Below are positions 12,440 to 25,300 of a DNA stretch of 64,000 bases, piece by piece. Source of the DNA: Poronia punctata (taxonomy: Eukaryota > Ascomycota > Sordariomycetes > Xylariales > Xylariaceae); the NCBI GenBank assembly GCA_022579005.1, contig MU401566.1, forward strand, positions 7,354-71,353. Direction: 5' to 3'. Numbering within the stretch: the first letter of the stretch is position 1; each line of letters starts with the position of its first letter. A program made the position numbers and the translations under genes. The notes under the pieces are model-generated. The model made no database searches. It had not been told where the DNA came from and was given only the letters and a program-made list of their open reading frames with translations.

Positions 12440-13734
12440 GTCATAAGTGGTGATGGTATGGTATGGTGAGTTGAATTTTGGGGGGTCTAGGTATTTGATC
12501 TAGGTCTAGGTCTAGGTTTAGATATTTTGTGTGTTTGGGTTGGATCTGATCTTGTAATGAGATATGACTATTTACCTGCCTATCATGAAGAGGGAGAAAG
12601 AAAGAAAGAGGAAAGAATGAACAAAAGAAGAAAGAAAGAAATAATAAGATATATAACGACAAATGACTGATGCGCTGAGAATTAGGTAAAGGGCGTTGAT
12701 TATATACTTGGGTAATCAGGTAGTTAGTTGGTTACCTAAACTTTTGCAATATGATACACACACACACATATATATATATATAATGATTGGACTGACTGGC
12801 GTGGTTGACATACCTTGAGAGCAGTAGAGTTTTTGATCCATCGACACTTAGAGCTCTTCAGAAGATCAAGCTGAATTGACTGACTGAGTGTGTGGGTGGG
12901 TGTAAAGTGTGTTCTGGACTGAGGGATGTTTGGTGGTGTAATCAACTGTTATTCTTCTGCTTTTCTCTTTCCATTTCTCTTGAATCACCAAGTTGGAGAA
13001 TGGCAGACCGCTGCAGCCTATGTACGGAATGTGTATCTTTTCTTTTGGATTATGTAAATAAGATCTGGATAGCTAGTAAAATATCGGCTTGGATTTCTCT
13101 TGTTTTTATAGCCGTTAGAAGATTGGAATCTGTCAACCATTGGTGTTTTACACGTCCTACAATACGATACTCGTAAACGCGCCATCTATCCTGCCACCCT
13201 GCTTACGTAAGGAATTAAAATAGAATACAACGGTAGAACACCAGCGCCTCTATTACTTTAACCGGCTAGACTACCTTCTACCGCGCATCCCAGCTCCTAG
13301 AAACTGCGCAATACAGCTCAGAGCTACCGGGGCTGTAGTGTAGTGTCGTCATACTTTCCCCAAGCAAATTACTAAAAAAAGGCAGCAACTTTGTCTCTCT
13401 CCAAACCGTTTCAAAGGATTGCTGTACCTGCAGCTTAGGTATCCCGCCATCACCCCACAACGGCAACGGCAAGCCAGGCAATTATTTCTGTACTGTCGTC
13501 GGTCATTATCGTCTTCTTGATATACCAATCGTCCCTACCTTGCAACGGTCCATCCGTATCTTTGCTCTGACGGTTCGGGTATTCTTTCTTCCATTTGCTC
13601 GCCACGTCAATATGGCTGTGTTGAATAGATAACGAACCTCCCGAAGAAAGAAACAGACCTTTGCGCGCAAAGAGTGAGACTGTCATTTATACGTTTATCC
13701 TAACCTCGATTTCATTCGCTTTACCATCGACACC
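12440..13734. other. Intergenic region, amine oxidase to MFS gene
   Basis: No convincing gene. It includes a (CA)n(TA)n microsatellite at about 12756-12782, purine-rich tracts at about 12590-12645 in the probable amine oxidase 3' region, and the MFS promoter. Short open frames here lack conserved features or splice context. Confidence 0.6.
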
Positions 13735-15595
13735 ATGGTTCACGCAGCCACTGTTGCAGCAGCAGCGGCTGGTTCGTCTTCCGGGCGTTCACGACCTTCG
13801 ATTGCACCGACTTCACGAGCCGGCTCATTCCGCGCCGGATCACCTCTACCCAGCTTCGAATCCAACAACCGCTTGAGATTATCTACCGCTCTTCGCCGTG
13901 CTTCTAGTCACTATCACTACCAAACCTTTCCCACGCCTGCGCCGAAATCTGCGGGCCGTCGACCGAGCTCCCAATCTGACGATGTCGATGATGGATCTCC
14001 CGATTCGCATACTTCCTCTACGCCCTTGCCTGTGAAGCAACTGGCATTACTAGCTCTGTTATCACTTGCCGAGCAGACTGCCCTCAACTCGCTATCTCCC
14101 TATCTGCCAGAAATGGTAGAGTCGTTTCCGGGAATCACACATGATAAGGTCGGTTTGTACGTTGGTCTGGTAGCTTCCGCTTTTGCCTTGGCCCAACTGG
14201 CTACCAACCTGTTCTGGGGCTACTTGTCGGATATTGTGGGGAGGAAGCCCATCATGTTGATGGGCACCTCGCTATTGTGCCTCTGCTTCGGTCTGTTTGG
14301 TTTCTGTACGCGCTATTACCAAATCGTCTTGGTTCATATAGCCATGGGATTGCTTAATGGTAACGCCGCCGTGGTCCCGACTTGCCTCGGCGAATTGACG
14401 GATAGGAGTAACCAGAGCAAGGCCTTCACCTGGTTACCTGTCGTTTACAGCCTGGGAAGTATCACCGGACCGGCTGTGGGAGGTATCTTGGTGGCCAAGA
14501 TTGCCAAAGACAGGTATCCTTTCCTGGCGCCCAACTTACTGGCTACTATCCTTTTAGCTTTCAGCGTCGTGGTCTTGGCAATATGGTTCGAGGAGACGTT
14601 GGAGGATAAAGAAGAGCATCCCAACTGGCTGGAAAAGTTCCCCTGGTTACGTCACTTTGTGAGCAAGGGAAATAACACACAAGAGTCTTCGGCTTGGCCG
14701 GGTGGGAGAGATGATGGTGAAGGGGACGAAGACGATGGAACTGATGCGCGAGAGGATACGGGATTACTGCGGCCGGAATCGGACGAGGCTGGCAATCATG
14801 GTACCAAGTCACCATCTGACTTGGCGACTTGGCGACAGGTCTTGAATCTAACAACCATTGTTCTTCTCTCGACAAGCCTCATATTCCAGCTATCGAACAG
14901 CTCTTTCAACAGTCTATACCCGATATTTGCATCTGCCAACGAGCCTACGGGACGAAACCTACACGCGGATGTTATTGGCATCACCTTGTCTATCGCCGGT
15001 ATCATTACCATCTTCTTTCAGTTGTTCTTATACCGACCGTTAAAGAGTCGGATGGGAAATGTGGGGACCTACCGAGGATCACTATTCGGATTTGCTGTGA
15101 CAATGGCTTTGATGCCGTTTGTTGGTTATGTCCATTCCAATCCGCCGTTTGGTGTGGGCGACAGCAAGATCTGGCTGTATGTCGAGATTGGTATCATTCT
15201 GGCCATTAAAAACATTTGTGCCGTAGGGGGTCTTTCTAGCGTGATGTTGCTGGTGAGTTCTTTTTCCTCGTCATTATGTCACGTGTTTTTACTAACTACC
15301 TATTGAACAGATTACCAACTCGGCGGCGTCTAATGGCACGCTCGGAACCCTTAACGGGATAGCGCAAACTCTGTCAGCAGCCGGCCGTAGTGTCGGTCCT
15401 TTCTTATCTGGTGGACTCTTTTCAGCATCGACATATGTGCGTCCCAAGGGTGAGGCATTGGCTTGGGGGTTATTCGCCGGTATAGCTCTGATAGGATGGA
15501 TTGCGACGTATGCTATTGATGGGTCGGGGTTGGAGAGTACTGACGATGGGTTCGAAGATGATGATAATCATGATGATAGAGAAGGGGATGTGTGA
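13735..15595 (+). CDS. MFS transporter, DHA1-like (YCR023C/ZIFL-type)
   Basis: Major facilitator superfamily exporter-like membrane protein. Two exons, 13735-15252 and 15311-15595, with a 58-nt phase-0 intron, give 600 residues. Residues 1-100 are Ser/Ala/Arg-rich and probably cytosolic. About 12 transmembrane segments follow, split by a hydrophilic, acidic loop at about residues 300-365. Family motif A, GYLSDIVGRKP, is at residues 162-172 between TM2 and TM3. GLLNGNAAVVPTCLGELTD and SLGSITGPAVGGIL match the DHA1 antiporter pattern in TM4-TM5. The tail is acidic (runs of Asp). The best resemblance is to the yeast YCR023C and plant ZIF-like branch of DHA1. The substrate cannot be told from sequence. 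The start ATG lies in a good CACCATGG context. Confidence 0.88.
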
Positions 15596-17531
15596 TGTGA
15601 TTTGATGAGAGGGAGGTTTGATTGATTAAACTGAAAGCGGTTGATTGTTGATTGTTATTATCATGGTTGTAAATATAGATAGATCTTATACAGCGTTGAT
15701 ATATCTTACTCGGTTTTGGTTTTGGTTTCTATATTCACCTAGTCGATAATGTCCAACGGGGAGCGTGGTTTAAGGAAATGTACAAGGTTACCTTGCAAAT
15801 GTTCGTCTCCAAGGCATGCATATGACCAAAAAAAAAAAATGAAATAGGGGTTTCTAACAACACTTGCTAGGTAGCCTACAATAACCACTACTTGAGTTAC
15901 CCTCTCCATGTTTCTACATGAAGATTGTGTTTAAACCCCTAGAGAAAAATGTCATAAGTGATAATAAGAAAGCTAAAGCTACAACGTATATGTTTATCTA
16001 TTTACCTTGCTACTAGTCCTTACAAGTGAGTAGGTAGGTTGTAGCTATAGCATAAGTAAGTTTCTACTTTAGGTATATACTAATATTTTAGTCTATCCCC
16101 CCCCCCCCTTTTTCACTTTTTCATTTTTCTTTTTTATTATCGGCAGCTACACTACCTACTTACTTATTCTTAACTAAACCTAACTAAACCATACATTATT
16201 ATATACATACTTTACATACATACTTTACATACATACTTTACATACATACACGTACGCATCCCTATACACGACACGCCTACGTTCGTGCTGTATCTCGGGA
16301 ATTAACATGCTTTTGACGCCTCTCGAAGTACCTACAGTTTGCGCGGGTCCCTGGAGAAGGTAGGTAGGTAGGTACCTTACGTCGCTTAGTCAACTCAAAC
16401 TTAAACTCACTGGCACTACTAGGTAGTAAGTAGTAAGCAGTAAGTAGTAAGTATAGTAGGGCAAAGATAGTTTGTTTGATATCGACTTGACTTATAAGAA
16501 AGAGGCGGGGAGGACTGACCGTCATGGTTCCGGTCTAGACATGCCTAAAACCTAGCAACGTGTCGAGAGTTAAGACCAAGTTTGCCGTTACATCGCATCC
16601 TGTTGATCGATCCTCTTGTGTGAAAAATGTACCTGCCGGTATGTCTGTGCACATGTGCAAAGATAAGGTCTAGGTCATAAGAAACTTAAGGGATCGACGC
16701 TGTGCTTGCTTACTACTTGGATATTAACTGCTCATTTGCAACAGGTTTGTCGACTCGTTGTATATTACGGCTTTTTTGGTCTATTACTTTACTAGAGATT
16801 TTCTTGTCTTACGTTCATGTTATAATTAGCCAGAGTATAACTAGTCTCTCTACTTTACATACTTTAAGCATGGTATTATAATAAAAGTCTACATAGGGCT
16901 TATAACAGCGCTTTAGATATTAATTTTCTCCCGTGACTACCTAACAAGTGCCTTAAATTCCTTGGTTCGGAACCCTTTTTTACCTTGGTGCCTTCCCCTT
17001 TACTCTATCTACAGCCATGTGGTAGTCTGCAATCTTCAAGGTCCGTGCCACCCGGTTTCAACATCAATTTGCAACCATATCAGGTACAGGCAATATAGAG
17101 GATGATTACCTACCTTACCCCGCCGTCCACACGCAAGCTAGAAGACAGCTGTCTAAGAGGGGCTGATCTGGGACGCGACTGGTGGCCAAGCCATGTACAA
17201 ACAATAGGTACCTAGATAGCGGCCTGCAAGCTTCCCACACTTCTTCATGGAGGGAGAAATATGATTGATGTGGCGGTTTAATGAAGGCATATTGATATAG
17301 ATATGCGGCATCGTGAGGAGAACAAGGGAAAAGAGGAAAAGCAGAGGTGGGCCAATCCGCCCCCCGTCCATCCATTGCTGTTTTCTGTGGAAGTAATATC
17401 GCTCTCCAGCATTCTCGGGGCCTCCAACTTGACGGTGGTATTGTAGGGTAGTTGACGCGTCTTGGAGACGAGAGGGGTTCTGGGCTTGCTCGATCTTTGC
17501 TGTGGACATCTAAATGGCTGACCCTATGGTG
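15596..17531. other. Gene-free region with simple repeats
   Basis: No coding sequence is supported. Visible items are a short poly-C tract at about 16098-16107, three 13-bp tandem copies of TACATACTTTACA at about 16203-16245, a TAGG repeat at about 16358-16376 and AGTAGTAAGT repeats at about 16420-16452. The minus-strand frames at 17115-17509 have no recognisable family signature. Confidence 0.55.
16203..16245. repeat. 13-bp tandem repeat, about three copies
   Basis: The unit TACATACTTTACA repeats about three times in direct orientation. It is noncoding, and no function is suggested. Confidence 0.7.
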
Positions 17532-18204
17532 ATCAATGTCTTCAACCTTCCCTCCTTTTTAATTTTTCTTCTTAAAAAGGACCTACAACCTTCCTATTTT
17601 GGGACTATTATAGGCTTTATTTTTAAAGTCGTTAATGTAATAGAAGGTTAGTTCCGATTGCAAATGCTTAGTTATTAAATATATAGCAAGCTTAATATAC
17701 TTAATACTTGTTAATAACAATATAATAGCGTATACTAAAGTTAGCATTAAAATATTGCAATATAAAGGACTTAAAATTAATAGCAGCAATATTAAGCACG
17801 TATAAGGTTAAAAATAGCGCAAAATAAAACTAATATAAACGCTTATACTGCTAAACATATATATATATATATATACTGCTAAATTTTCTTTACTAAGGTT
17901 TTATTAATAGTTATAAAGCAATAAGCAATAATAAGCATAATTTACTTATAGCTATGTTTTAAAAAAAAGTAAACAAGCTATATTTTTATAAAAGTTATGC
18001 TTAGGCTTAATAAACCCTTACGCTAACAATAAGGCTAGTATTTATACTAAAGCCCTTAAAGGCGTTAAGCAGTATTGCTTACTATATCATTTACCCTTAA
18101 AGAAATCGGGCAATTGCATAGTATGCGTATATACAATAGCCCCTATGACGTTAAAAACTATTAATCAATTAATTAATCAATTAATTAATCAATCAATGTC
18201 TTCA
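17532..18204. mobile_element. Small AT-rich RIP-like insert flanked by a 13-bp direct repeat
   Basis: A short block of very AT-rich, TpA-rich sequence (about 17,565-18,190) lies between two identical 13-mers, ATCAATGTCTTCA, at 17532-17544 and 18192-18204. It has the same composition as the large island. A tandem TTAATCAATTA-type motif sits just inside the right end (about 18162-18192). It could be a relic of a transposable element with an unusually long target duplication, or a truncated repeat. No coding remnant was recognised. Confidence 0.4.
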
Positions 18205-18952
18205 TATAATAGTTAGTTAAATATGTTGCTTTTCGTATATAACCTTAGAACATCACATACCCCTTTTATATAATGCATCCAATATCCATTTTGTGTTGGC
18301 ACTTATATTCTGGCATTATGTGTTGCCACGTATATCGATATAGGCCTTAAGCAGAACATGATTCTGGGACATGGCGATAGCTGGGATTTCCGGTATTGAG
18401 ATACCGCCACGGATTCAATGTCCTCAACTATTTGTCACAATATTTGTTATTGAAACTGTCATAGAAGACTTACGTACAAGCCTTTGCCATAGATACCAAC
18501 ACCACCACTGCCCGATGCACCCCGTCTCTGGTACCGCCCCTACCCATACTGCGGATGGCCACATTGGCGGATCACTCCAGGATTTGGACGTCGTGGACCG
18601 TTGATACTTGCTGTCAAGAAGTTGCAATAAGCGGAGCCGCTGTTGGTTCCTTGGTTGGGAGTTGCCCAAATAAGTCGTCCTCGCTCCGACTCCCGAGGGC
18701 CTGAAAAGTCAGCAAGTCAAGTGACCTCTGTAGTAAATAGACGTAGATGTTCATGGTTTCCTTAGCTAGCACCACATACTTTCCTACAACATCTCCTGGC
18801 CGAGGGATGGAATCAAATCTATACATATCCAACGGGGAAGGCGCTATTATCTCGCAGGAGTGACCACAGAGAGCAGAAGCACTACAATAGTAGGTAGCCA
18901 TACTTGAATTGGATCTAATTCCGCCCTCTTTATGCTAACTATAAAGAACAGA

Positions 18953-19144
18953 GGGGGGGGGGGGGGGGGGGGGAAAAAAATTGGTATTTTTGAAAAAAAA
19001 TACACAAAGGTAAAAAAAAAAACGAGATTCAAAAGTAACAAACATTTTAAAGAANNNNNNNNNNCCATACCCCCCTCACCACCCCCCCTCCCTCCCCAAC
19101 CTCCTCCCACCTCCGCGGGGCGCGCCCGGCCGCCCGCCCCCCCC
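18953..19144. other. Assembly gap (10 N) flanked by homopolymers
   Basis: A 21-base G run (18953-18973), A-rich sequence, ten Ns (19055-19064) and then C-rich sequence to about 19144 mark a scaffolding join. Sequence and distance across this point should not be trusted, and reading frames that cross it are meaningless. Confidence 0.9.
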
Positions 19145-21520
19145 ACAACAATCGGGTTAGTATGATGAAACTGCACAAGAGGAGAATACAAAAGCTGCTT
19201 GCAAGCTGACGAAACTTGTCTAGGAATTCAAGACCGACAGCTAAGAACTGTGACATTGTGGTACAGGCACAGCAGTAACAAGGGAACAACTAGCGGACAG
19301 AAAGAAGTAATAAATGTGAAGCAGGTGGAAGGTAAGTCCGTATAGGGGAATCTGGGTGTTTGAATGTGCAGGAAGAGGTGGTAATTACCTTGAGGTATGT
19401 TCTCTGAAAGTTACTCTAGTTGACCTGCCGTTTATAAGTGGAAAAACAGCTATTACGAGTAAGCCTTAGGTAATACTGAAGCTCACAAATACTTTAGTAC
19501 ATAAAGAGTTCAGGAAGGTTCGACAGATGGGCAACAGTAATTTCCAGTATTATCCCAGAGAATGCGGTAGGTCCGACACATTAAGGGGATAGAATTAGAG
19601 AAAGTGGTTTCCATTCCAACTAACAGCCAGGTTACCTCACATGCAGGCAGTACACAGTACACGCTTTGAGCTGTCCTTATCCCTGGAGTTTATACCTACT
19701 CCTTGAGCAACCAGCAGGGGGAAACCTGTTATACTAGGTACTTTATGCAAAGTGTTACCTAATAACTGGCTGCTCTTTCCTAACAACGGAACCTTTGCCA
19801 TCCCCTTTTAGAACCACATCAGGTTTAAGGTGTAATGAAGATTGCCAACTTTCTGTTGTTCCTTCTACCAGCAGCTAACATAAAACACAAGAGCTACATA
19901 TCGGAATATCTTGGGGTCAGAGCAGTTGTCTATTACTCCTTAGTCCTTTGCCTAGTGTTTCATCAAGATAAGTATGTCGTCATGGCCTGGCAGTTTCTCC
20001 TTTACTCATTCTAACAGTAGCATAGCACCTGCAGTACAGCACCCGGAACGTGGCAGACGGGTACAAACCCATAAGAAACAGTGCAAATGATCCCTTTACA
20101 AGAATTTGTACGCGGGCCAATGTCCTGTGCTACCCGGGGCTGGCATTTCGACTTAGGTATTAATGTAGGTACCTACAAAGATTGTATAATGAATTCTTAC
20201 TTATACGTATAAGTAGTTAGTAAAACTCTTTTTATATTATGATAAAGGTATAGTAAGGTGTTAAGGGGCAAAGGTTACTTAAGGGATCCAGGGGTTAACC
20301 GGCTAGACTGTATTGCAAGTGTTGGCAGCTGTGTACCAATGCTTTACAGCAAGCGCAGCCCAGACCTCATCATACAGAAGATCCAGAGCAGCCCCTACTG
20401 TTATTTAAAATACAATGCAAGTACACTTTTTCTTTCAAGAAGGAGCGGTAGGTTGAAAGATACCTAAGGGAATAGCTTAAGGCTGAAAGAGTTACCTGTA
20501 GTGTATATAGGGAAAGTACACAATACCGGGCAACCACGATCCCCTTGGAAACGAGTACGTAGATGTTTGTAGTAGGTAATAGGTAAGCTACGTTGGGTTC
20601 ATGTTGCCTCGAAGCTGCTCAACCTTCTGCAACGCCTTCCGCCAGCGACCATTATAACAATGCAAGAGCTTCATATTGGAATAATGTGAGAAAGAGCGTC
20701 TTGAAGCGATGTGAGTATATAAGTAGATACAGCAGACCTCTACTTCTCAGAGAAACCTTTCCTCTCGCCATAACAATACCTAGTCATTACGGACCCCCCG
20801 GCAGTGTAAACTGTGACAAGAAATCTTCTCTGCTGCTCGTTCCACCTCAGCTTTTTCCCCTTTACCCTTTTCTCCTCACGATCCTCTATATCAATATCGA
20901 CATGCCTACAATGAACTGATACGCACATTATTTATATCGCTTCCTGAAGAAGTGCCTTGCGTCGGCCGCTTGCCTCCTGGGGATCGTTTTGTGCGCCCAC
21001 ATAATTATTACACCAATATTTGTATCATTACCTCTAGCACTATTAGCGATGTATTACTATTCATACCCAGCGACAACGATAATATTGGCATATCTCGGGG
21101 CTTGGTCGATTATCTCATGTCTCCTGGCATTCTGTGCGTGCGGATGGTTATACATCGCCACAGTCCCATGGATGAGGCTCGGGGGCATCGCGCCAGACAC
21201 AGACCCCTAAGGTGTCTTTGTACCATTGCGACGGCAGTGGTCGCAACATGGTACGATTGTACCATGGCAATACTCTCAAGGGTCCGGCCAACACCTAACC
21301 AATCCCCGGTATAGCGTAAGTCTTCTAGGAGTCAGTCAGTTTATTGCTAGATAAGTAAACTAATATCCTACTAGGATATAATAGCGATTATCGACAAGTA
21401 TTATTACAACACCGTAATAATCAACAAGACATACACACAACATCTATTACCTTTGAGCAGGATCACGTTGGAGTTTAGAAAGCGTATGGTTTCTAAGTTG
21501 GTTTTGTGGTCTACTTTATA

Positions 21521-21561
21521 AAAGGGCAAAGGGCAAAGGGCAAAGGGCAAAGGGCAAAGGT
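21521..21561. repeat. 7-bp minisatellite AAAGGGC
   Basis: About six direct copies of AAAGGGC run from 21521, ending in GTTAAAGGGTAC. It lies in noncoding sequence about 500 bases left of the AT island. Confidence 0.8.
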
Positions 21562-22075
21562 TAAAGGGTACTTGGGGGTCTCTTTCTGTTATAGGCTATT
21601 TGGATCTGTTGGGTAAAGGGGATTGAAGGGGCTGCCAACACCTAGGTGCTAAGGTTAGGATCTAGTAAGGAAAACGTTACGAGAAACGATTGCAAAAACT
21701 GCGAATAGCTTCAATCTCTTAAGCCAAGGGTGGATAGACAGTGCCAGGAGATACGTAGCCATACTGTACGTCATCCGGTACTAGATGTTTAGCACACAAC
21801 CTACAGTAGATGTAGCACACTTCACACAACAAGAGATTGTTTTTTTAACTGTAGACTTTTAATATAGACTGAATGTGACAAGGTCTAGAATATCCCGAGT
21901 ATTGACGCAGAGATTATTGAGGTACGCCACCCTCCTGTTGAGAGACACATTTTATATATCTCTTTGTCGATTTATAAGAGCTTTAAGAAAATATCGGCAG
22001 AGTGAAGGGTTAAGGAGTAAAAGGCCAAGGAGTAAAGTGTATAAATGGGACGGAAGTCTCGGACTGTTGCATTTT

Positions 22076-22322
22076 TATCACGGATAAGTGGGTCTGCGAG
22101 CACCTGGCACTTTACTTAGCAGATCTTATAGCTAACTAACAGCTATAGCTATATTTTTAACAAGTATAAAGAAAGATTTTTTATTTTATACTATATATTA
22201 GTTTTCTAGATTTACAAGGTTATAAAACAATATACTAAATTAACTATATTATATTAACTTTAATTGCTTTTATATATAAGCACTAATTTATTTTTTTAAT
22301 TTAATTAACTTTTACTTTTATA
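22076..22322 (+). repeat. Element A left (5') LTR
   Basis: Direct-repeat partner of 53370-53615. The first 40 bases keep more G and C (for example GTGGGTCTGCGAGC) than the right copy, where the same positions read A or T. This is a clear example of transition-only divergence. Confidence 0.65.
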
Positions 22323-25300
22323 AGAGTTATAAGCTTAGTTTATTTTAAAATTAGTGCTTTATTTTAATTAATTTTTAATTAGTTAAACTATAGTTTTTTA
22401 AATCTTTAATTTATTATATTTTTTATTATTTATTGTATTAAATTATTAAATAATTATTTTTATTATAACTTTATTAATTATAACTATTGTTATAAAAACT
22501 ATTTTTAAAAATGCTTACTTTACTTTATTAATAAAGTAGTTTTAATAGTTTAAAACTTTAAAGCACTATACTAAAAAAAGGTAAGTATAAAAGTATATAA
22601 ACTTTAATATAGTTAATTTTAACTTTTATATTAATAGCTAAGTTGCTATGCTTATTAAAAAAAAGCTTAACTATACTTTTAGTAAAAGCTTGCAAATAAA
22701 ACTTTTATAAGTTAAAAGATCTTTAAGCTAATAAAAGTATAAATTTAAAATTAATATTATAAAACTATTAAAGTTATATTTGCTTTAAATAGTTTTTAAA
22801 AAATAACTAATACTAGCTATAAGTTTATTTAAAATTAAATTAATATTTTTATTAAGCTATTAATTATTTTAGTAGTTAAAGTATAGCTAAAAGCTAAGCT
22901 TAAAAATTAGTTAAAAAATGCTTAAAAGCTTATTTAAAAAATTAAGCAACTTTTTATACTATTAAATACTACTATTAATATTACTATTTTAATAAAATAT
23001 TGCTACTTATTTAAGCAAGCTACTTAATAAAAAGTAAAAGTAAATATATAGTATAAAAAATAATATATAAGCTATAATAAAGCTAAAGTAGCAAGTTTTT
23101 TAAAAGTATAAAAAAGCTTATAACTAAAAATTAGCTTAAAGCTATTAAAATATAAATTACTTTTAAATAAGCTAAGCAACAGCTTTATTAGTATACTATA
23201 AATAAGCAACTAAAATATTTACTTACTATGCTTATAAAATACTTTTGCGTTTTTAATATTTTTATTAATAAAAAAGTAATTAAAAGCAAAAAAAATTAAT
23301 ATAGCGCTTTTACTACTATTAAAAATAATTTTGCGTTTAAATTAAATAATAAAGCAAAAAAAAAATTTAAAAGCTTTAAGTATTAATATTTTTACTTACT
23401 AAACTTTAAAAAAAAGCATTAGTAAGCGCTATATAAATATAGTTAATTAAAACTATTAGTTATTAAATTAATTGCTTATAATAAAGTTAAGCTTAAAAAA
23501 AGTGTAGCTAAAAAAATTAAATAGTATTATAAGCTTATACGCTAAGAAAACTTGCGCTAAAAAATTAATTTTAAAAGTTTTAAAGTTAAAAAGTTTAATT
23601 AAAAATTTAAAAAATTAAAAAGCTAAAATAATAAATTTAATAAGTAGCTTAATATAAACTTAGTATATATTATTATTAATTATATGCTTACTACTTTATA
23701 AAAATTTAAAGCTTATACTATTTTTAAAAATAATTTTTATTTTTTTTAATAGTATTATTTTTAATAACTATAAAGCTATTTATATTATTAACTAAATTAA
23801 GCTTTTAAAACCTAATTTTATTACTTTTGCTAAAAATAGTAATACTATTATAGCAAGCTTAGCAACTTTTTTTATTTATTATAAAGGTTATAAAGTTATA
23901 AAAAACTAATTAAATAGTATAAATAAAAAAAATATTAGTATATTAATTTTAAAAAATATAGCTTTAGTTAAAAGATTTTATATAAATATTATATTAAAAG
24001 CAAGGTTGCTTAAAAAAAGCGTTTAATATTGCAAATTAAATTGCACTTTATATTTTAAAAATTTTATATTAAGTATTATTATTTAAAAATTAAAAAAACA
24101 ATATAAAATAACTTTTTTTAAATATAAGCTTATTTACTATTACTTTTTAAGTTTTTTAATAACTAAACTAATTTTTATTACTTTTAAAATTTATTTTAAT
24201 ATAGTAAAATTAATTATTACTACTTTATATAAGCAACCTTAGTACTTTTTAGCTAATTTATTTAAAGTATATAAAACTTTAAAAAATTTATAGTATAAAA
24301 AATCTAAACATTTTAAGCTTAAGCTTTTATAAGAATTAGTTTACTAAGCTAAAAGTATAAAAATTAATAAAATTAAGCATATAAAGTATAAAGCGTATGC
24401 TTAAACGTATGCTATATAAGTAATTTTTTAAAAGCTTTTAAAAAAGCGTACAGTATGCTTTTACTAGCAAATTTTTTAAAATTTTTTTAATTACTTTATA
24501 AAATATAATAGCGTTTAATATAAGTTACTAATAAAAATAAGTATAGTAATTACTTATACTTTAAAGCTTTAATTTTAAAAAGCTAGCTATTTATAATTAA
24601 TATTATTTAATTACTTAACTAGTAAATTAAATAGTAATTTAAACTATTAATTTGCTATATATATAGCAATAATAAAAAAGCAATAATTTATAATTTATAA
24701 ACTATAGTATATAAGCGCTAAGTTAGTAAAAAAAAATTATTTTAAAATTTTTTGTTATATATATTAAAAAGCTTATTAAAAATAATAAGCGCGCTAGTTA
24801 ATAAATTATTAATACTAAGTTAAAAATGCTTTTAAAAGTAAGTTTTTTTAAAAAAATTATAGCTAAAAGCAACTTACGCAGTTATTTAGCTATATAACTA
24901 AAGCTTTTTAAAAGCTAATAACTTATACTTACTTATAAAAGTGCTTTATTTATAGTTTTAATAGTACTATTAATAATATTTGCTAGCTTAAGTAGTTAAT
25001 AAGCTAGCAAATCTTAAGCTAAACTAAAGCTTAGTTAAAGCTTATAAATATAAAGTATATTTTATAAAATATAATAAACTTGCTACTTATAAAAAATAAA
25101 ACTATAAAGTAAAAATAAAAGCTTATATAAGTTATTTAATAAAATATAAAATAATAAATTTATATAAAATTTAAATTTTAATAATTAATAAAATTATTAC
25201 TATATATAATATATAATTTAATAAAAAGCTTTTTTATAATATATAAGTAAAGCTATAGCTTAATAAAAGTATATAAAAAATAGTTAAGTAGCTTATTATA

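Larger units (their letters stand above)
18205..22075. other. Gene-poor boundary region left of the AT island
   Basis: Mostly normal base composition with no gene I can support. At 18,340-18,700 there is a GC-richer patch with minus-strand frames rich in Gly/Ser/Arg, possibly an old gene fragment. Between 20,580 and 21,310 several short overlapping frames exist, including one of 73 residues with two hydrophobic stretches (20989-21210), but none has splice or family support. An assembly gap and homopolymers interrupt it at 18,953-19,144. Confidence 0.5.

Noticed and set aside
12892..13176. 94-codon plus-strand frame with several Cys and Trp
   Set aside because: No conserved pattern. It overlaps the likely 3' flank of the amine oxidase gene and a microsatellite, so chance is the simpler explanation.
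18847..19289. Frames across the N gap and G/C homopolymers
   Set aside because: They depend on ambiguous bases and homopolymer translation (Gly/Pro runs) and are not genes.
20989..21210. 73-codon frame with two hydrophobic stretches
   Set aside because: It overlaps other equally good short frames, has no family signature, and lies in a gene-poor boundary region with no splice support.
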